Below, piece by piece: positions 53,481 through 61,539 of a stretch of 64,000 nucleotides of DNA. Every line of letters starts with the position of its first letter. The stretch's first letter is position 1. The stretch is from Aerophototrophica crusticola (GTDB lineage: Bacteria; Pseudomonadota; Alphaproteobacteria; Azospirillales; Azospirillaceae), in assembly GCA_001939945.1 (NCBI GenBank), contig MOEB01000008.1, forward strand, positions 84,874 to 148,873, read 5' to 3'. A program made the translations under genes and the position numbers. The notes beneath the pieces were generated by a model, which was not told the origin of the DNA, ran no database searches, and saw only the letters and a list, made by a program, of their open reading frames with translations.

Positions 53481-54470
53481 ATGGCATTCCGGGCATTGGT
53501 CCTGCATGAGGAGGGCGGCAAGGTCAGGGCGGGCATCGAGACGGTGGACGAAAGCCGCCTGCCCGACGGTGACGTCACCGTGGAGGTCAGCCACTCCACC
53601 CTCAACTACAAGGACGGGCTGGTCCTGAACGGGCTGGGGCGGCTGGTGCGGACCTACCCGCATGTCCCCGGCATCGACTTCGCCGGGACGGTGGCGGAGA
53701 GTTCCAACCCCGACGTCAAGCCGGGCGAGCAGGTGGTGCTCACCGGCTGGCGGGTGGGGGAACTGCGCTGGGGCGGCTATGCCGAGAAGGCCCGGGTAAA
53801 GGGCGAGTGGCTGGTGCCGCTCGCGGACGGGCTGACCCCGGACCGGGCCATGGCCATCGGCACGGCGGGCCTGACCGCCATGCTGGCGGTGATGGCGCTG
53901 GAGGAGCATGGGCTGAGGCCCGAGAACGGCCCCGTGCTGGTCACCGGGGCGGCGGGGGGCCTGGGCAGTGTGGCTGTGGCGCTGCTGGCGCGGCTGGGCT
54001 ACCAGGTGGCGGCGGGCACAGGCCGGGCGGAGACGCATGAGTACCTGAGATCCCTGGGCGCCGCGGAGATCGTGGACCGCGCGGCGCTGGAGACCCCAAC
54101 GGGCAAGCCCCTGAACCCCGAGCGCTGGGCCGGGGTGGTGGACGCGGTGGGGGGCAAGACCCTGGGCAACATCCTGACCCACCTGAAGACCGGCGGCGCC
54201 GTGGCAGCCTGCGGCAATGCCGGCGGGGTGGAGTTCAGCACGAACGTCCTGCCCTTCCTGTTGCGGGGGGTGAACCTGCTGGGCATCGACAGCGTGCCCT
54301 GCCCGATCCCGCGGCGCCGGGTGGCCTGGGACCGGCTGGCGCGTGAGCTGCCACTGGACCTGTTGGACGGGATGGTGGAGCGGGTCGGGCTGGCGGACCT
54401 GCCGGACCTGGGCGCCCGCATCCTGAAGGGCCAAGTGCGCGGCCGGGTGGTCGTGGAGGTGCGGCGGTAA
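53481..54470 (+). CDS. YhdH/AcuI-type quinone oxidoreductase (acryloyl-CoA reductase family)
   Basis: 329 residues, a zinc-independent medium-chain reductase. STLNYKDGLVLNGLGRLVRTYPHVPGIDFAGTV-type N-terminus, the NADPH motif VLVTGAAGGLGSVAVALLARLGY and the C-terminal GIDSVPCPIPRRRVAWDRL are diagnostic. AcuI reduces acryloyl-CoA made during propionate or DMSP breakdown; YhdH is its paralogue, and which substrate is used here is open. GACGAGGGGGAGG precedes the start. Confidence 0.9.
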   Translation: MAFRALVLHEEGGKVRAGIETVDESRLPDGDVTVEVSHSTLNYKDGLVLNGLGRLVRTYPHVPGIDFAGTVAESSNPDVKPGEQVVLTGWRVGELRWGGYAEKARVKGEWLVPLADGLTPDRAMAIGTAGLTAMLAVMALEEHGLRPENGPVLVTGAAGGLGSVAVALLARLGYQVAAGTGRAETHEYLRSLGAAEIVDRAALETPTGKPLNPERWAGVVDAVGGKTLGNILTHLKTGGAVAACGNAGGVEFSTNVLPFLLRGVNLLGIDSVPCPIPRRRVAWDRLARELPLDLLDGMVERVGLADLPDLGARILKGQVRGRVVVEVRR

Positions 54471-54535
54471 GGGGGACCTTCCGCCGCCTACCGCCGCGTG
54501 TTATTCTTGTGTGAGTTCAAGCAAGGGAACCCGTC

Positions 54536-54805
54536 ATGGATACCCATGTGCCGTCCATCGACCGGAGCGCGCCGAAGCGGGCCACCAGCCTGATGCTGAA
54601 CGCCGACTTGGTGGCGAAGGCGGAGGCGCTGGGGCTGGACCTGTCCGAGCGGGTCGAGCGCTTGTTGGAGAGGGAAGTGGAGGCGTTGTTGGCGGGGAAC
54701 CGGCCGACCTTGGCCGAGATCGAGTCAACTATCGAGGCATCTAACGAGTTGGTCGAGCGGTTCGGATCCTTCGCCGACGAGTTCAACGGCCATCTCCGTG
54801 CTTGA
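54536..54805 (+). CDS. ccdA: CcdA-type antitoxin
   Basis: 89 residues. The N-terminal ribbon-helix-helix KRATSLMLNADLVAKAEALGLDLSE binds the operator; a disordered C-terminus (about 60-89, ASNELVERFGSFADEFNGHLRA) should wrap the toxin, with the F-G-FADEF pattern usual for CcdA. The ccdB start lies immediately after. GC content is lower than in flanking genes. Confidence 0.88.
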   Translation: MDTHVPSIDRSAPKRATSLMLNADLVAKAEALGLDLSERVERLLEREVEALLAGNRPTLAEIESTIEASNELVERFGSFADEFNGHLRA

Positions 54806-54810
54806 GCGCC

Positions 54811-55122
54811 ATGGCCCAATTCGACGTCCACCGCAACACGAGTAAGTTTCGTAGCCACATCCCATTCCTGCTGGTCGTCCAGGCTGACCGGTTCGACAAG
54901 GCTACGAGCCGTGTGGTCGTGCCGCTGGTCGCAAGGGAAGTGATGCGGCGACCAGAGAAGGTCCTGAACCTCGCCTTCAGAATTGAGGGCCTGGACGTCT
55001 TCATGGAACCCTTGCAGGTCGCCGCGATCCCGAGGGCAGCCTTGGGCGAGCTAGTCTGCAACCTCGCCGACCATGACATCGCGATCATCCGGGCGCTCGA
55101 CACGCTAATCGCCCGGAGCTGA
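54811..55122 (+). CDS. ccdB: CcdB-type toxin
   Basis: 103 residues. AQFDVHRNTSKFRSHIPFLLVVQADRFD and VVPLVAREVM with MEPLQVAAIPRAALGELVCNLADHD align with the CcdB fold. The C-terminus is RALDTLIARS, lacking the terminal Trp-Gly-Ile that F-plasmid CcdB uses to trap gyrase, so gyrase poisoning cannot be assumed. ATG 54811 is chosen over TTG 54802. AT-richer than its neighbours, which hints at transfer. Confidence 0.85.
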   Translation: MAQFDVHRNTSKFRSHIPFLLVVQADRFDKATSRVVVPLVAREVMRRPEKVLNLAFRIEGLDVFMEPLQVAAIPRAALGELVCNLADHDIAIIRALDTLIARS

Positions 55123-55187
55123 CCGGCTGGGATATCTTCCCCGCCGCGCTGTTGCCCCTCCCGACACCGACACACGGGAGAACGGAC

Positions 55188-55484
55188 ATGGCGGACGACC
55201 TCGGCCCCCACGACAAGACCACAGAGCGGGAAAAGGTCCTGCGCAAGAGCGACCTGGGCGGCGGGGACAGTGACCCGAACCGCACCCATATCGGCGACAC
55301 GCCCCTGGGCAAGCCCCTGCCGGAGGACTCCGACCCCCCGCGCATGCGGCCGGAGGCGGGGCAGCAGTCCGCCACCTACACCGGCGGCGACGTGGCGCAG
55401 GCACAGGCTTCCCATGGCCGCAGCAACGGGCCGCTGACGGCCCACGCGCCGTTGAGCAAGGGCCTCACCAATGACAAGGGTTGA
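55188..55484 (+). CDS. small disordered hydrophilic protein
   Basis: 98 residues with no hydrophobic core: MADDLGPHDKTTEREKVLRKSD, then Gly/Asp/Pro/Gln-rich repeats (RTHIGDTPLGKPLPEDSDPP). ACGGGAGAACGGAC precedes the ATG. Composition resembles stress-induced hydrophilins. It lies 15 bp before the site-2 protease gene, so they probably share a transcript. Two similar small proteins follow downstream (56696 and 63826). Confidence 0.7.
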   Translation: MADDLGPHDKTTEREKVLRKSDLGGGDSDPNRTHIGDTPLGKPLPEDSDPPRMRPEAGQQSATYTGGDVAQAQASHGRSNGPLTAHAPLSKGLTNDKG

Positions 55485-55499
55485 GGCGGCCGTACTTCC

Positions 55500-56588
55500 A
55501 TGAACTGGTCCCTTCCCATCGGCACCGTGAAGGGCACGGTGATCCGGGTGCACCTGACGTTCCTGTTGTTCCTGGGCTGGATCGGGGCCAGCGCCTATGG
55601 GCAGGGCGGCAGCCAAGCGGCGGTGGAGGGCGTGGTCTACATCGTGCTGCTGTTCCTTTGCGTGCTGCTGCACGAGTTCGGCCACGTCTTCGCGGCCCGG
55701 CGCTATGGGGTGCAGACGCCGGACATCGTGCTGTTGCCCATCGGCGGCGTGGCACGGCTGGAGCGCATCCCGGAGGAGCCGCGCCAGGAGCTGGTGGTGG
55801 CGCTGGCCGGGCCGGCGGTGAACGTGGTCATCGCCGCGATCCTGTGGCTCGCCCTGGGGCGCTTCCCCGACGCCGGGGCCGCGACGGAGGTGCAGAACCC
55901 CGGCGTGGACATGCTGGCCCGGCTGATGGTGGTGAACCTGTTCCTGGTGGGCTTCAACCTGATCCCCGCCTTCCCCATGGACGGGGGCCGGGTGCTGCGG
56001 GCCGTCCTGGCCAGCCGCATGGGCTATGCGCGGGGCACCCAGGTGGCGGCCAGCGTGGGGCAGGGGGTGGCCTTCCTGCTGGGCCTGGCCGGGCTGTTCG
56101 GCAACCCCATGCTGCTGTTCATCGCCCTGTTCGTCTATCTGGGTGCGGCGTCGGAGGCCCATGCCGTCCAGCTCCGCCAAGTGTCCCGCGGGCTGATCGT
56201 GGCGGACGCCATGGTCACCCGGTTCGAGAGCCTGGGCCCCAGCAGCACGGTGCATGAGGCGGTGGAGTTCCTGATCCGCACCAGCCAGCACGATTTCCCC
56301 CTGGTGGACGGGGCCGGGCGGCTGCGCGGGGTGCTGACCCGGGACTGCATGATCAAGGCCCTGAGGGAGCACGGTCCCGACGCCCCGGTGATCGAGGTGA
56401 TGCGGCGGGACATCCCCACCGTCCACCCGCGGGCACCGCTGGAGGAAGGGACGGCCCTGCTCCAGGGCAAGGGCGTACCCGCCGTGGGCGTGGTGGACGA
56501 CACGGGACGGCTGGTGGGCCTGCTGACGACGGAGAATGTGGGCGAGCTGATGATGGTCCAAGCCGCCCTGCCGAGCCGGGCTGCCTGA
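55500..56588 (+). CDS. site-2 protease (M50) with CBS pair
   Basis: 362 residues. An intramembrane metalloprotease with about six membrane helices: the zinc site HEFGH is in LLHEFGHVFAARRYG and the second site is LIPAFPMDGGRVLRAVL. Two CBS domains follow (about 235-355: ADAMVTRFESLGPSSTVHEAV and IPTVHPRAPLEEG). It resembles Rip3-type proteases whose CBS domains sense nucleotides. The target, possibly an anti-sigma factor, is not identifiable here. Confidence 0.92.
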   Translation: MNWSLPIGTVKGTVIRVHLTFLLFLGWIGASAYGQGGSQAAVEGVVYIVLLFLCVLLHEFGHVFAARRYGVQTPDIVLLPIGGVARLERIPEEPRQELVVALAGPAVNVVIAAILWLALGRFPDAGAATEVQNPGVDMLARLMVVNLFLVGFNLIPAFPMDGGRVLRAVLASRMGYARGTQVAASVGQGVAFLLGLAGLFGNPMLLFIALFVYLGAASEAHAVQLRQVSRGLIVADAMVTRFESLGPSSTVHEAVEFLIRTSQHDFPLVDGAGRLRGVLTRDCMIKALREHGPDAPVIEVMRRDIPTVHPRAPLEEGTALLQGKGVPAVGVVDDTGRLVGLLTTENVGELMMVQAALPSRAA

Positions 56589-56695
56589 GGCCCCCCTGCC
56601 CGTGGGTGCGTGAGCCATGCCACGCGCTTGGGGCGGAACGGGCTGTGGGGCTTGCCGGTTGACCCTGGCCTGACATAACGGGAGGAGGCCCGGAC

Positions 56696-56914
56696 ATGGC
56701 CGACAAGGACCAGGACTACCGCAAGGTGGGCGGCACCGCCGACCCCAAGGAGAACCCGCCCGCCAGCGAGCCGGGCCGCAACCCGGATGAGACCCGCCAG
56801 GGCGGCTGGGCCGGGCAGGTGTCCCAGGAGGGCCAGCCGGAGAAGAAGCAGCGCCCGGAGACGGGTGCCGGCGCGCCGGGCTGGAAGGACGGCTCGGCCC
56901 AGGGCGGGGGCTGA
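56696..56914 (+). CDS. small disordered hydrophilic protein
   Basis: 72 residues, all polar: MADKDQDYRKVGGTADPKEN, PGRNPDETRQGGWAGQVSQE, then KKQRPETGAGAPGWKDG. A KGG-like Gly/Gln/Lys bias recalls stress proteins. ACGGGAGGAGG precedes the ATG. A near EcfG-like motif upstream (GGAAC, 17 bp, GGTT) is suggestive but imperfect at the -10. Confidence 0.7.
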   Translation: MADKDQDYRKVGGTADPKENPPASEPGRNPDETRQGGWAGQVSQEGQPEKKQRPETGAGAPGWKDGSAQGGG

Positions 56915-56931
56915 TCCCACCCCGCGCGAAA

Positions 56932-56976
56932 GGCCGGGGGCTGACCCGCTTGTGTTTTTGGACGATGCCCCCGGCC
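56932..56976. terminator. inverted repeat after the small protein gene
   Basis: Perfect 10-bp arms, GGCCGGGGGC (56932-56941) and GCCCCCGGCC (56967-56976), with a 25-base centre that includes TTGTGTTTTTGG. It lies between two co-directional genes and may separate their transcripts. Confidence 0.45.
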
Positions 56977-57025
56977 GGTTGTTTCCTGCCCTGGATTTCA
57001 TGATGCCAGCGCAGGGAGGGTGCCC

Positions 57026-58021
57026 ATGGAGGGCCGTCGCGTCCTGATCATCACCACGTCGCATGCAACCATGGGGGAGGGCGGCCACGAGACCGGCGTC
57101 TGGCTGGAAGAGCTGGCCGCCCCCTACTACGCCCTGAAGGACGGCGGGGCGGAGGTGACGCTCGCCTCCATCCGCGGCGGGGAGATCCCCTTCGACCCCC
57201 GCAGCGTCCCGGCCGGGGCCGGTCAGGGATCGGCCGAGCAGCCGGCGGACCAGCAGGAGGTGCCCGCCGCGGTGCGCCGCTTCCTGGACGACGACCAGGC
57301 CATGCAGGCCGCCCGCAACAGCCGCCCCCTGGCCGAGGTGGCGGGGGAGCCGCATGACGCCGTGTTCCTGCCCGGTGGCCACGGCACCATGTGGGACTAT
57401 CCCGGCAATGACGATCTGGCCCTGCTGGTGGGGTCCTATTTCGACGACGGTCGCGTCGTTGCCGCCGTCTGCCATGGGCCGGCCGGGCTGGTGGACGCCA
57501 AGCGCGGCGATGGGCAGCCCATCGTGGCGGGCAAGCGGGTCAGCGGCTTCACCAACAGCGAGGAGCAGGGGGTGGGCCTGGCCGAGGTGGTGCCCTTCCT
57601 GCTGGAGGACCGGCTGCGGGAACTGGGCGGGACCTATGAGAAGGGGCCGGACTGGCAGCCCTTCGCCGTGCGCGACGGCAACCTGATCACCGGCCAGAAC
57701 CCGCAATCGTCCGAACTGGTGGCACAGCACGTGCTGGCCGCCCTGGGCCTGGGCGCCGGCGACGACGACCAGCGGGTGCGGGAGCGGGCCTACCAGATCT
57801 GGGAGGAGGAGGGCCGTCCCCACGGCCGGCACGATGAGCACTGGCAACGGGCGCGCTCGGAAACCGGCACCGGCCTGGGTGCCGCGGCCCAGGGCTTCCG
57901 CGACGCGGACCGGCCGGGCACGGGGGAACCGGTGGAGATGGAAGGCGGCTCCGCGGAGGACGGCCAACGGACCCTGGGCGGCGCGGGCACCAGCGGGGAC
58001 TTGACGACGCCCCGTCCCTGA
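57026..58021 (+). CDS. DJ-1/PfpI (Hsp31-like) protein with C-terminal DUF2934 domain
   Basis: 331 residues. The glutamine-amidotransferase-like domain (about 1-230) has the nucleophile Cys in VVAAVCHGPAGLVDAK, FLPGGHGTMWDYPGN and FTNSEEQGVGLAEVVPFL, as in Hsp31/YhbO-type chaperone-deglycases. The C-terminal part adds a DUF2934 helix pair, RVRERAYQIWEEEGRPHGRHDEHW, followed by a disordered Gly/Glu-rich tail. The fusion is unusual. A stress role is inferred from both parts. ATG 57026 follows GGGAGGGTGCCC. Confidence 0.85.
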   Translation: MEGRRVLIITTSHATMGEGGHETGVWLEELAAPYYALKDGGAEVTLASIRGGEIPFDPRSVPAGAGQGSAEQPADQQEVPAAVRRFLDDDQAMQAARNSRPLAEVAGEPHDAVFLPGGHGTMWDYPGNDDLALLVGSYFDDGRVVAAVCHGPAGLVDAKRGDGQPIVAGKRVSGFTNSEEQGVGLAEVVPFLLEDRLRELGGTYEKGPDWQPFAVRDGNLITGQNPQSSELVAQHVLAALGLGAGDDDQRVRERAYQIWEEEGRPHGRHDEHWQRARSETGTGLGAAAQGFRDADRPGTGEPVEMEGGSAEDGQRTLGGAGTSGDLTTPRP

Positions 58022-58034
58022 CACTGGATGCGGT

Positions 58035-58074
58035 GGGGCAGGTGCCGGTCCCCGGACCGCGCCTGCCCGCCCCT
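58035..58074. terminator. bidirectional hairpin between convergent genes
   Basis: An outer stem GGGGCAGG / CCTGCCCG-type and an inner stem CGGTCC / GGACCG with a short loop, followed by CCCC and TT. It lies exactly between the DJ-1 and RHH gene ends. Confidence 0.6.
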
Positions 58075-58084
58075 TCCCGGCGGC

Positions 58085-58393
58085 TCAGCCCCCGGGGAAG
58101 TGTCCCCGGCCCCGGGCGAGGGCACGGTAATAGGCCACGACGAAGCCGCGCGCGGCGGCGGTAAGGGATGCGCGGGGGGCCTTCTTCCGGTACACGGCGC
58201 CCAGCAGGACGGCCAGATCGACTGCTTCCAGCCGGGCGATCTCCTCAAGGCAGGTCCAATAGAGCGGCTCCAGCCGCATGGTGGTGCGCCGGTCCCCCAC
58301 CTTTATGTTCCTGCAGATGAGACGGCCCGGATTGTCGGCCCCGTCCTCACCCTGGCAGTCAGGCGATGCCTTGGGTCGCCCCGCGTCGATCAT
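58085..58393 (-). CDS. ribbon-helix-helix protein (RHH_4 type)
   Basis: About 102 residues. CRNIKVGDRRTTMRLEPLYW forms the DNA-binding strand, followed by two helices (TCLEEIARLEAVDLAVLLGAV) and AARGFVVAYYRALARG. This pattern (N-K-G-RT-R...W..L.EI) is a family of small alphaproteobacterial regulators. The start at 58393 has GGAGG eight bases upstream; ATG 58414 is an alternative. A paralogue is at 61134. Confidence 0.82.
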   Translation of the reverse strand: MIDAGRPKASPDCQGEDGADNPGRLICRNIKVGDRRTTMRLEPLYWTCLEEIARLEAVDLAVLLGAVYRKKAPRASLTAAARGFVVAYYRALARGRGHFPGG

Positions 58394-58519
58394 CTCCACG
58401 GCCTCCGTCACCATGATGACGGGAGGTTACTGCCGTATGCCCTGGTGCCGGGGCCCCGCATTATGCTTTGTTATGCGCCCGCCCGGCCCCCCTTGTCGCG
58501 GCGCTTTTCCGGCCCGGCC

Positions 58520-58951
58520 TCAGGCATAGGCGATCAGCCGGCCCGCCGCCAGCACCCCCGCCCAGAGCAGGATCGACGCCAGGGCCTGCCCGCGCGGCCA
58601 AAGGGGGTGCAGGTTGAAGGCCAGGGCGTTGGCCGCGGCCACGGCCAGCAAGCCGGCCTTCACCCAGAACAGGCTGTTGCGCCCCAGCGCCGTGGCGTCG
58701 GCGGCGAACAGCACCACCCCCGTGGCGACCGCCAGCACCGCCCCGGCCAGGGCCAGCGGCACTGCCAGGGCACCGGTGGCCGCGGCAGCTTCCCGCCGCA
58801 GCACCAGGGCCAGGTCATAGACGGCGATACCCCCCACCAAGAGGGCCACGCCCAACACGTGGCCCACGTTCGACAGGGGATAGAGCCAGGCGGAGCCGCG
58901 GGCGGCCCCGCCCAGCCAGGAGGCCTCGATGGCCGCCAGCCAGGCCTCCAC
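58520..58951 (-). CDS. four-helix membrane protein (DUF6644-like)
   Basis: 143 residues with four membrane helices (LSNVGHVLGVALLVGGIAVYDLAL, VPLALAGAVLAVATGVVLF, FWVKAGLLAVAAANALAF, ILLWAGVLAAGRLIAYA). The conserved His in the first helix and AFNLHPLWP may bind haem or metal, but this is speculation. It starts with GTG 6 bp after the DUF6152 gene, with which it forms an operon. Confidence 0.78.
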   Translation of the reverse strand: MEAWLAAIEASWLGGAARGSAWLYPLSNVGHVLGVALLVGGIAVYDLALVLRREAAAATGALAVPLALAGAVLAVATGVVLFAADATALGRNSLFWVKAGLLAVAAANALAFNLHPLWPRGQALASILLWAGVLAAGRLIAYA

Positions 58952-58957
58952 CGCCCG

Positions 58958-59329
58958 TCACCGCAGCTCGACGGTCTTGTCGCCCACGCGGATGCGCTCC
59001 GCCCGGAACTCCGCCGCCCCGTCCTTGCGGGGATAGGCGTCGAGGGAGACGCTGGCCCCCTCCTTCACCATGTCCGGGGACAGACCGCGGGTCTCCATCC
59101 GCGACGGCGGGGCCAGCACCACCTCCGTCGGCCGGCCCGCATGCTCCAGCCAGATGCTGACATGGGGGCTGCCCCAGGCCAGCTTGCTTACCGTGCCGGT
59201 GACCGTGGTGGTCTTGTCGGCGTCATAGCTGCCCCAGCCATGGTGCGCCAGGGCCGGCCCGGCCAGCAGCAGCCCGCCCAGGGCCAGGCCGCCCGCCATC
59301 CGACGGGTAAATGTCCGCGTGGTGCCCAA
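58958..59329 (-). CDS. exported DUF6152-family protein
   Basis: 123 residues from a TTG start at 59329, chosen because GGGAGG stands 5 bases before it; the next ATG (59299) has no ribosome site. The signal peptide ends LLLAGPALA and is followed by HHGWGSYDADKTTTVTGTVSKL, then PSRMETRGLSPDMVKEGASV. The family is periplasmic and often lies beside a small membrane protein, as here. Function unknown. Confidence 0.82.
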   Translation of the reverse strand: MGTTRTFTRRMAGGLALGGLLLAGPALAHHGWGSYDADKTTTVTGTVSKLAWGSPHVSIWLEHAGRPTEVVLAPPSRMETRGLSPDMVKEGASVSLDAYPRKDGAAEFRAERIRVGDKTVELR

Positions 59330-59500
59330 TTCCGCCTCCCCTGATGTCCGTGGTCCTGGCGGGGAGATGGGGCCGCGGGGCCCGTCCCGCCAGGGTGTCG
59401 GCGTAACGCCGTGGGGCCGGGCCTGTTGCTTCCGCCGGTGCGGGACGTATGTCTCCCCTGGGGCCCGCCGCCCCGCCCCTTCCCCAGCCACAGGTGGCCG

Positions 59501-60970
59501 ATGCCCGCGACCGGCGCCCAACAGGCGACCTTCACCACCGGCAGCGTGTTGCGGCACGTCTCCGTGCTGACGGCCACCGGCACCATCGGCCTCATCGCCG
59601 TCTTCGCCGTGGACCTGGCGAACCTCTACTACATCTCCCGCCTCGGCATCGCGGAGCTGGCGGCGGCGGTGGGGTTCGCGGGCACCGTGCTGTTCCTGCA
59701 GACCTCCGTCTGCATCGGCCTCGCCATCGGCATCGGGGCGACGGTTGGGCGCGCCGTCGGGGCCAGGGACCGGGCGGGGGCACGGCACCTGGCCGGGGCG
59801 GGGCTGCTGGCCAGCGTGGCGGTCGGGGTGCTGGCGGGGCTCCTGGTGCTGCCTTTCCTGGACGATGGCCTGGCCCTGCTGGGGGCGGAGGGGCGGACGC
59901 GGGAACTGGCGGTGGGCTACCTGTGGTTCGTCTCCCCCACCTTGCCGCTCCTGGGCTTTGCCATGGGCTGTTCGGCCCTGCTGCGGGCAGTGGGGGACGC
60001 GCGGCGCAGCATGAACGTCACCCTGTTCGGCGGCCTCGCCACCCTGGTGCTGGACCCTGTCCTGATCCTGGTGTTGGACCTGGGCCTGACCGGGGCGGCG
60101 GTTGCCACCCTGGGATCGCGGATCGTGATGGCCTGGATCGGCTGGCACGGGGTGCGGCGGGTGCATGACATCGTCGCCGCCCCGGCCCGGGACCGGTTGC
60201 GCGACGACTTGGCCGCCGTGGCGGCGGTGGCCGGGCCGGCGGTGCTGACCAATCTGGCCACGCCCGTCGCCTCCACCTACGTGACCGCCTCCCTGGCCCG
60301 CTTCGGGGACGCGGCGGTGGCGGGCCAGGCCACGGTGGACCGGGTGATGCCCGTGGCCTTCGGGGTGATCTTCGCCCTGACAGGGGCGGTGGGGCCGGTG
60401 ATCGCCCAGAACATGGGGGCGGGCCTGCTGGACCGCGTGGTGGCGACGCTGAAGGCCAGCCTGGTCCTGGTGCTGGCCTATGTGGTCGTGGCCTGGGCGG
60501 TGCTTTACCTGGGACAGGATCTGCTGGTGGACGCCTTCGGGGCGGAAGGGGTGGGGGCGGAGCTGCTGCGCCTCTACTGCACCGTCCTGGCCGGGGCGAC
60601 CCTGTTCATGGGCTGCCTGTTCGTGGCCAATGCCGCCTTCAACAACCTCGGCCATCCCTGGCTCAGCACCCTGTTCAACTGGGGGCGTGCCACCCTGGGC
60701 ACCATCCCCCTGGCCGCGCTGGGGGCGCACCTGGCCGGGGCGCCGGGGGTGCTGGTGGGGCAGGCGGCGGGCACAGTTCTGTTCGGGCTGGCGGCCCTCG
60801 CCGTGGCCTTCCGCGTGGCCCGCCGCCCGGCCAAGGCGGCGCAGGGCAGCTTCTGGCGCCCGCCGGCCAGCCCGGCGGCGTCCGGCAAGGCCTGCATGGC
60901 CACCCTCTCCGTCTCCGACCCCACGCCGGAGGATGGGGCTGCGGCCGTGCCGAGCCCTGGCCGGGCCTGA
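59501..60970 (+). CDS. MATE-family efflux transporter
   Basis: 489 residues with about twelve membrane helices in two homologous halves. Family segments are DLANLYYISRLGIAELAAAVGFAG, FAMGCSALLRAVGDARRSMNVTLFGG and GVIFALTGAVGPVIAQNMGAG. It exports cationic compounds with Na+ or H+; the substrate is not predictable. A 50-residue hydrophilic C-terminal tail follows the last helix. The start at 59501 gives a short N-terminus; the ribosome site GGTGGCCG is weak. Confidence 0.92.
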   Translation: MPATGAQQATFTTGSVLRHVSVLTATGTIGLIAVFAVDLANLYYISRLGIAELAAAVGFAGTVLFLQTSVCIGLAIGIGATVGRAVGARDRAGARHLAGAGLLASVAVGVLAGLLVLPFLDDGLALLGAEGRTRELAVGYLWFVSPTLPLLGFAMGCSALLRAVGDARRSMNVTLFGGLATLVLDPVLILVLDLGLTGAAVATLGSRIVMAWIGWHGVRRVHDIVAAPARDRLRDDLAAVAAVAGPAVLTNLATPVASTYVTASLARFGDAAVAGQATVDRVMPVAFGVIFALTGAVGPVIAQNMGAGLLDRVVATLKASLVLVLAYVVVAWAVLYLGQDLLVDAFGAEGVGAELLRLYCTVLAGATLFMGCLFVANAAFNNLGHPWLSTLFNWGRATLGTIPLAALGAHLAGAPGVLVGQAAGTVLFGLAALAVAFRVARRPAKAAQGSFWRPPASPAASGKACMATLSVSDPTPEDGAAAVPSPGRA

Positions 60971-61016
60971 CCTCCGCCCCCACCGGGGCCACGGAATTGC
61001 GCATGCGTCGCAATGG

Positions 61017-61046
61017 CTTGCAAAGTTGGTTGCAAGAATATATCGT
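61017..61046 (+). promoter_or_regulatory. dyad overlapping a promoter before the second RHH gene
   Basis: An inverted repeat CTTGCAA (61017-61023) and TTGCAAG (61030-61036) with a 6-base centre, followed by AATATATCG. TTGCAA (61018) could be a -35 box and TATCGT (61041) a weak -10, with 17 bp between them. An operator inside a promoter suits autoregulation by the RHH protein. Confidence 0.5.
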
Positions 61047-61133
61047 CCGTTCGTCTTAGGATGACCCAGGGAAGGGCACCTGCTGCCGTCGGCTGTGACG
61101 GGGTCGGGGACGGGGAAGGAACGGCAGCGCGTC

Positions 61134-61463
61134 ATGGCCCAGCACACCACGAAACGCCCCGTCCCGCCCGGTCCGGTCCCGCCAGCCCTGCCGCTGGCCG
61201 ACATGGCCGGGGCCGACAGCATGGTGCGCAACGTCAAGATCGGCGGGGAGCGGACCTCCGTCCGCATGAACGGCCTGGCTTGGCGGGCCCTGGACGAGAT
61301 GTGCCGGCGCGAGGGGTGGAACCGCAACGACGTGGCCACCTGGGTCGCCGCCTACCGGCCGGAAAACATGGCCCTGACCGATGCGTTGCGGGCCGTCGCC
61401 CTCAGCTATTGGGCGCGACGCGCCGGGTTGGACTTGGCTGCCGGGGCCCCGGTGGGGGGCTGA
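61134..61463 (+). CDS. ribbon-helix-helix protein (RHH_4 type), paralogue
   Basis: 109 residues. A proline-rich N-terminus, then VRNVKIGGERTSVRMNGLAW and RALDEMCRREGWNRNDVATWV, the same RHH pattern as at 58085. C-terminal helices end in ALRAVALSYWARRAGLD. GGAAGGAACGG lies upstream of the ATG. It probably regulates its own promoter, where an inverted repeat is present. Confidence 0.82.
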   Translation: MAQHTTKRPVPPGPVPPALPLADMAGADSMVRNVKIGGERTSVRMNGLAWRALDEMCRREGWNRNDVATWVAAYRPENMALTDALRAVALSYWARRAGLDLAAGAPVGG

Positions 61464-61539
61464 CCGCGCGGGATGCCCGTCGGCGTTGTTTCAGGACAGG
61501 GGCGGTGACGCCCCCGGGGAGACTTCGCCGGAGACCCGG

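Noticed and set aside
59330..61339. Upstream extension of the DUF6152 frame to almost 800 codons
   Set aside because: It is antisense to the MATE gene and lacks any domain; the ribosome site before TTG 59329 marks the real start.
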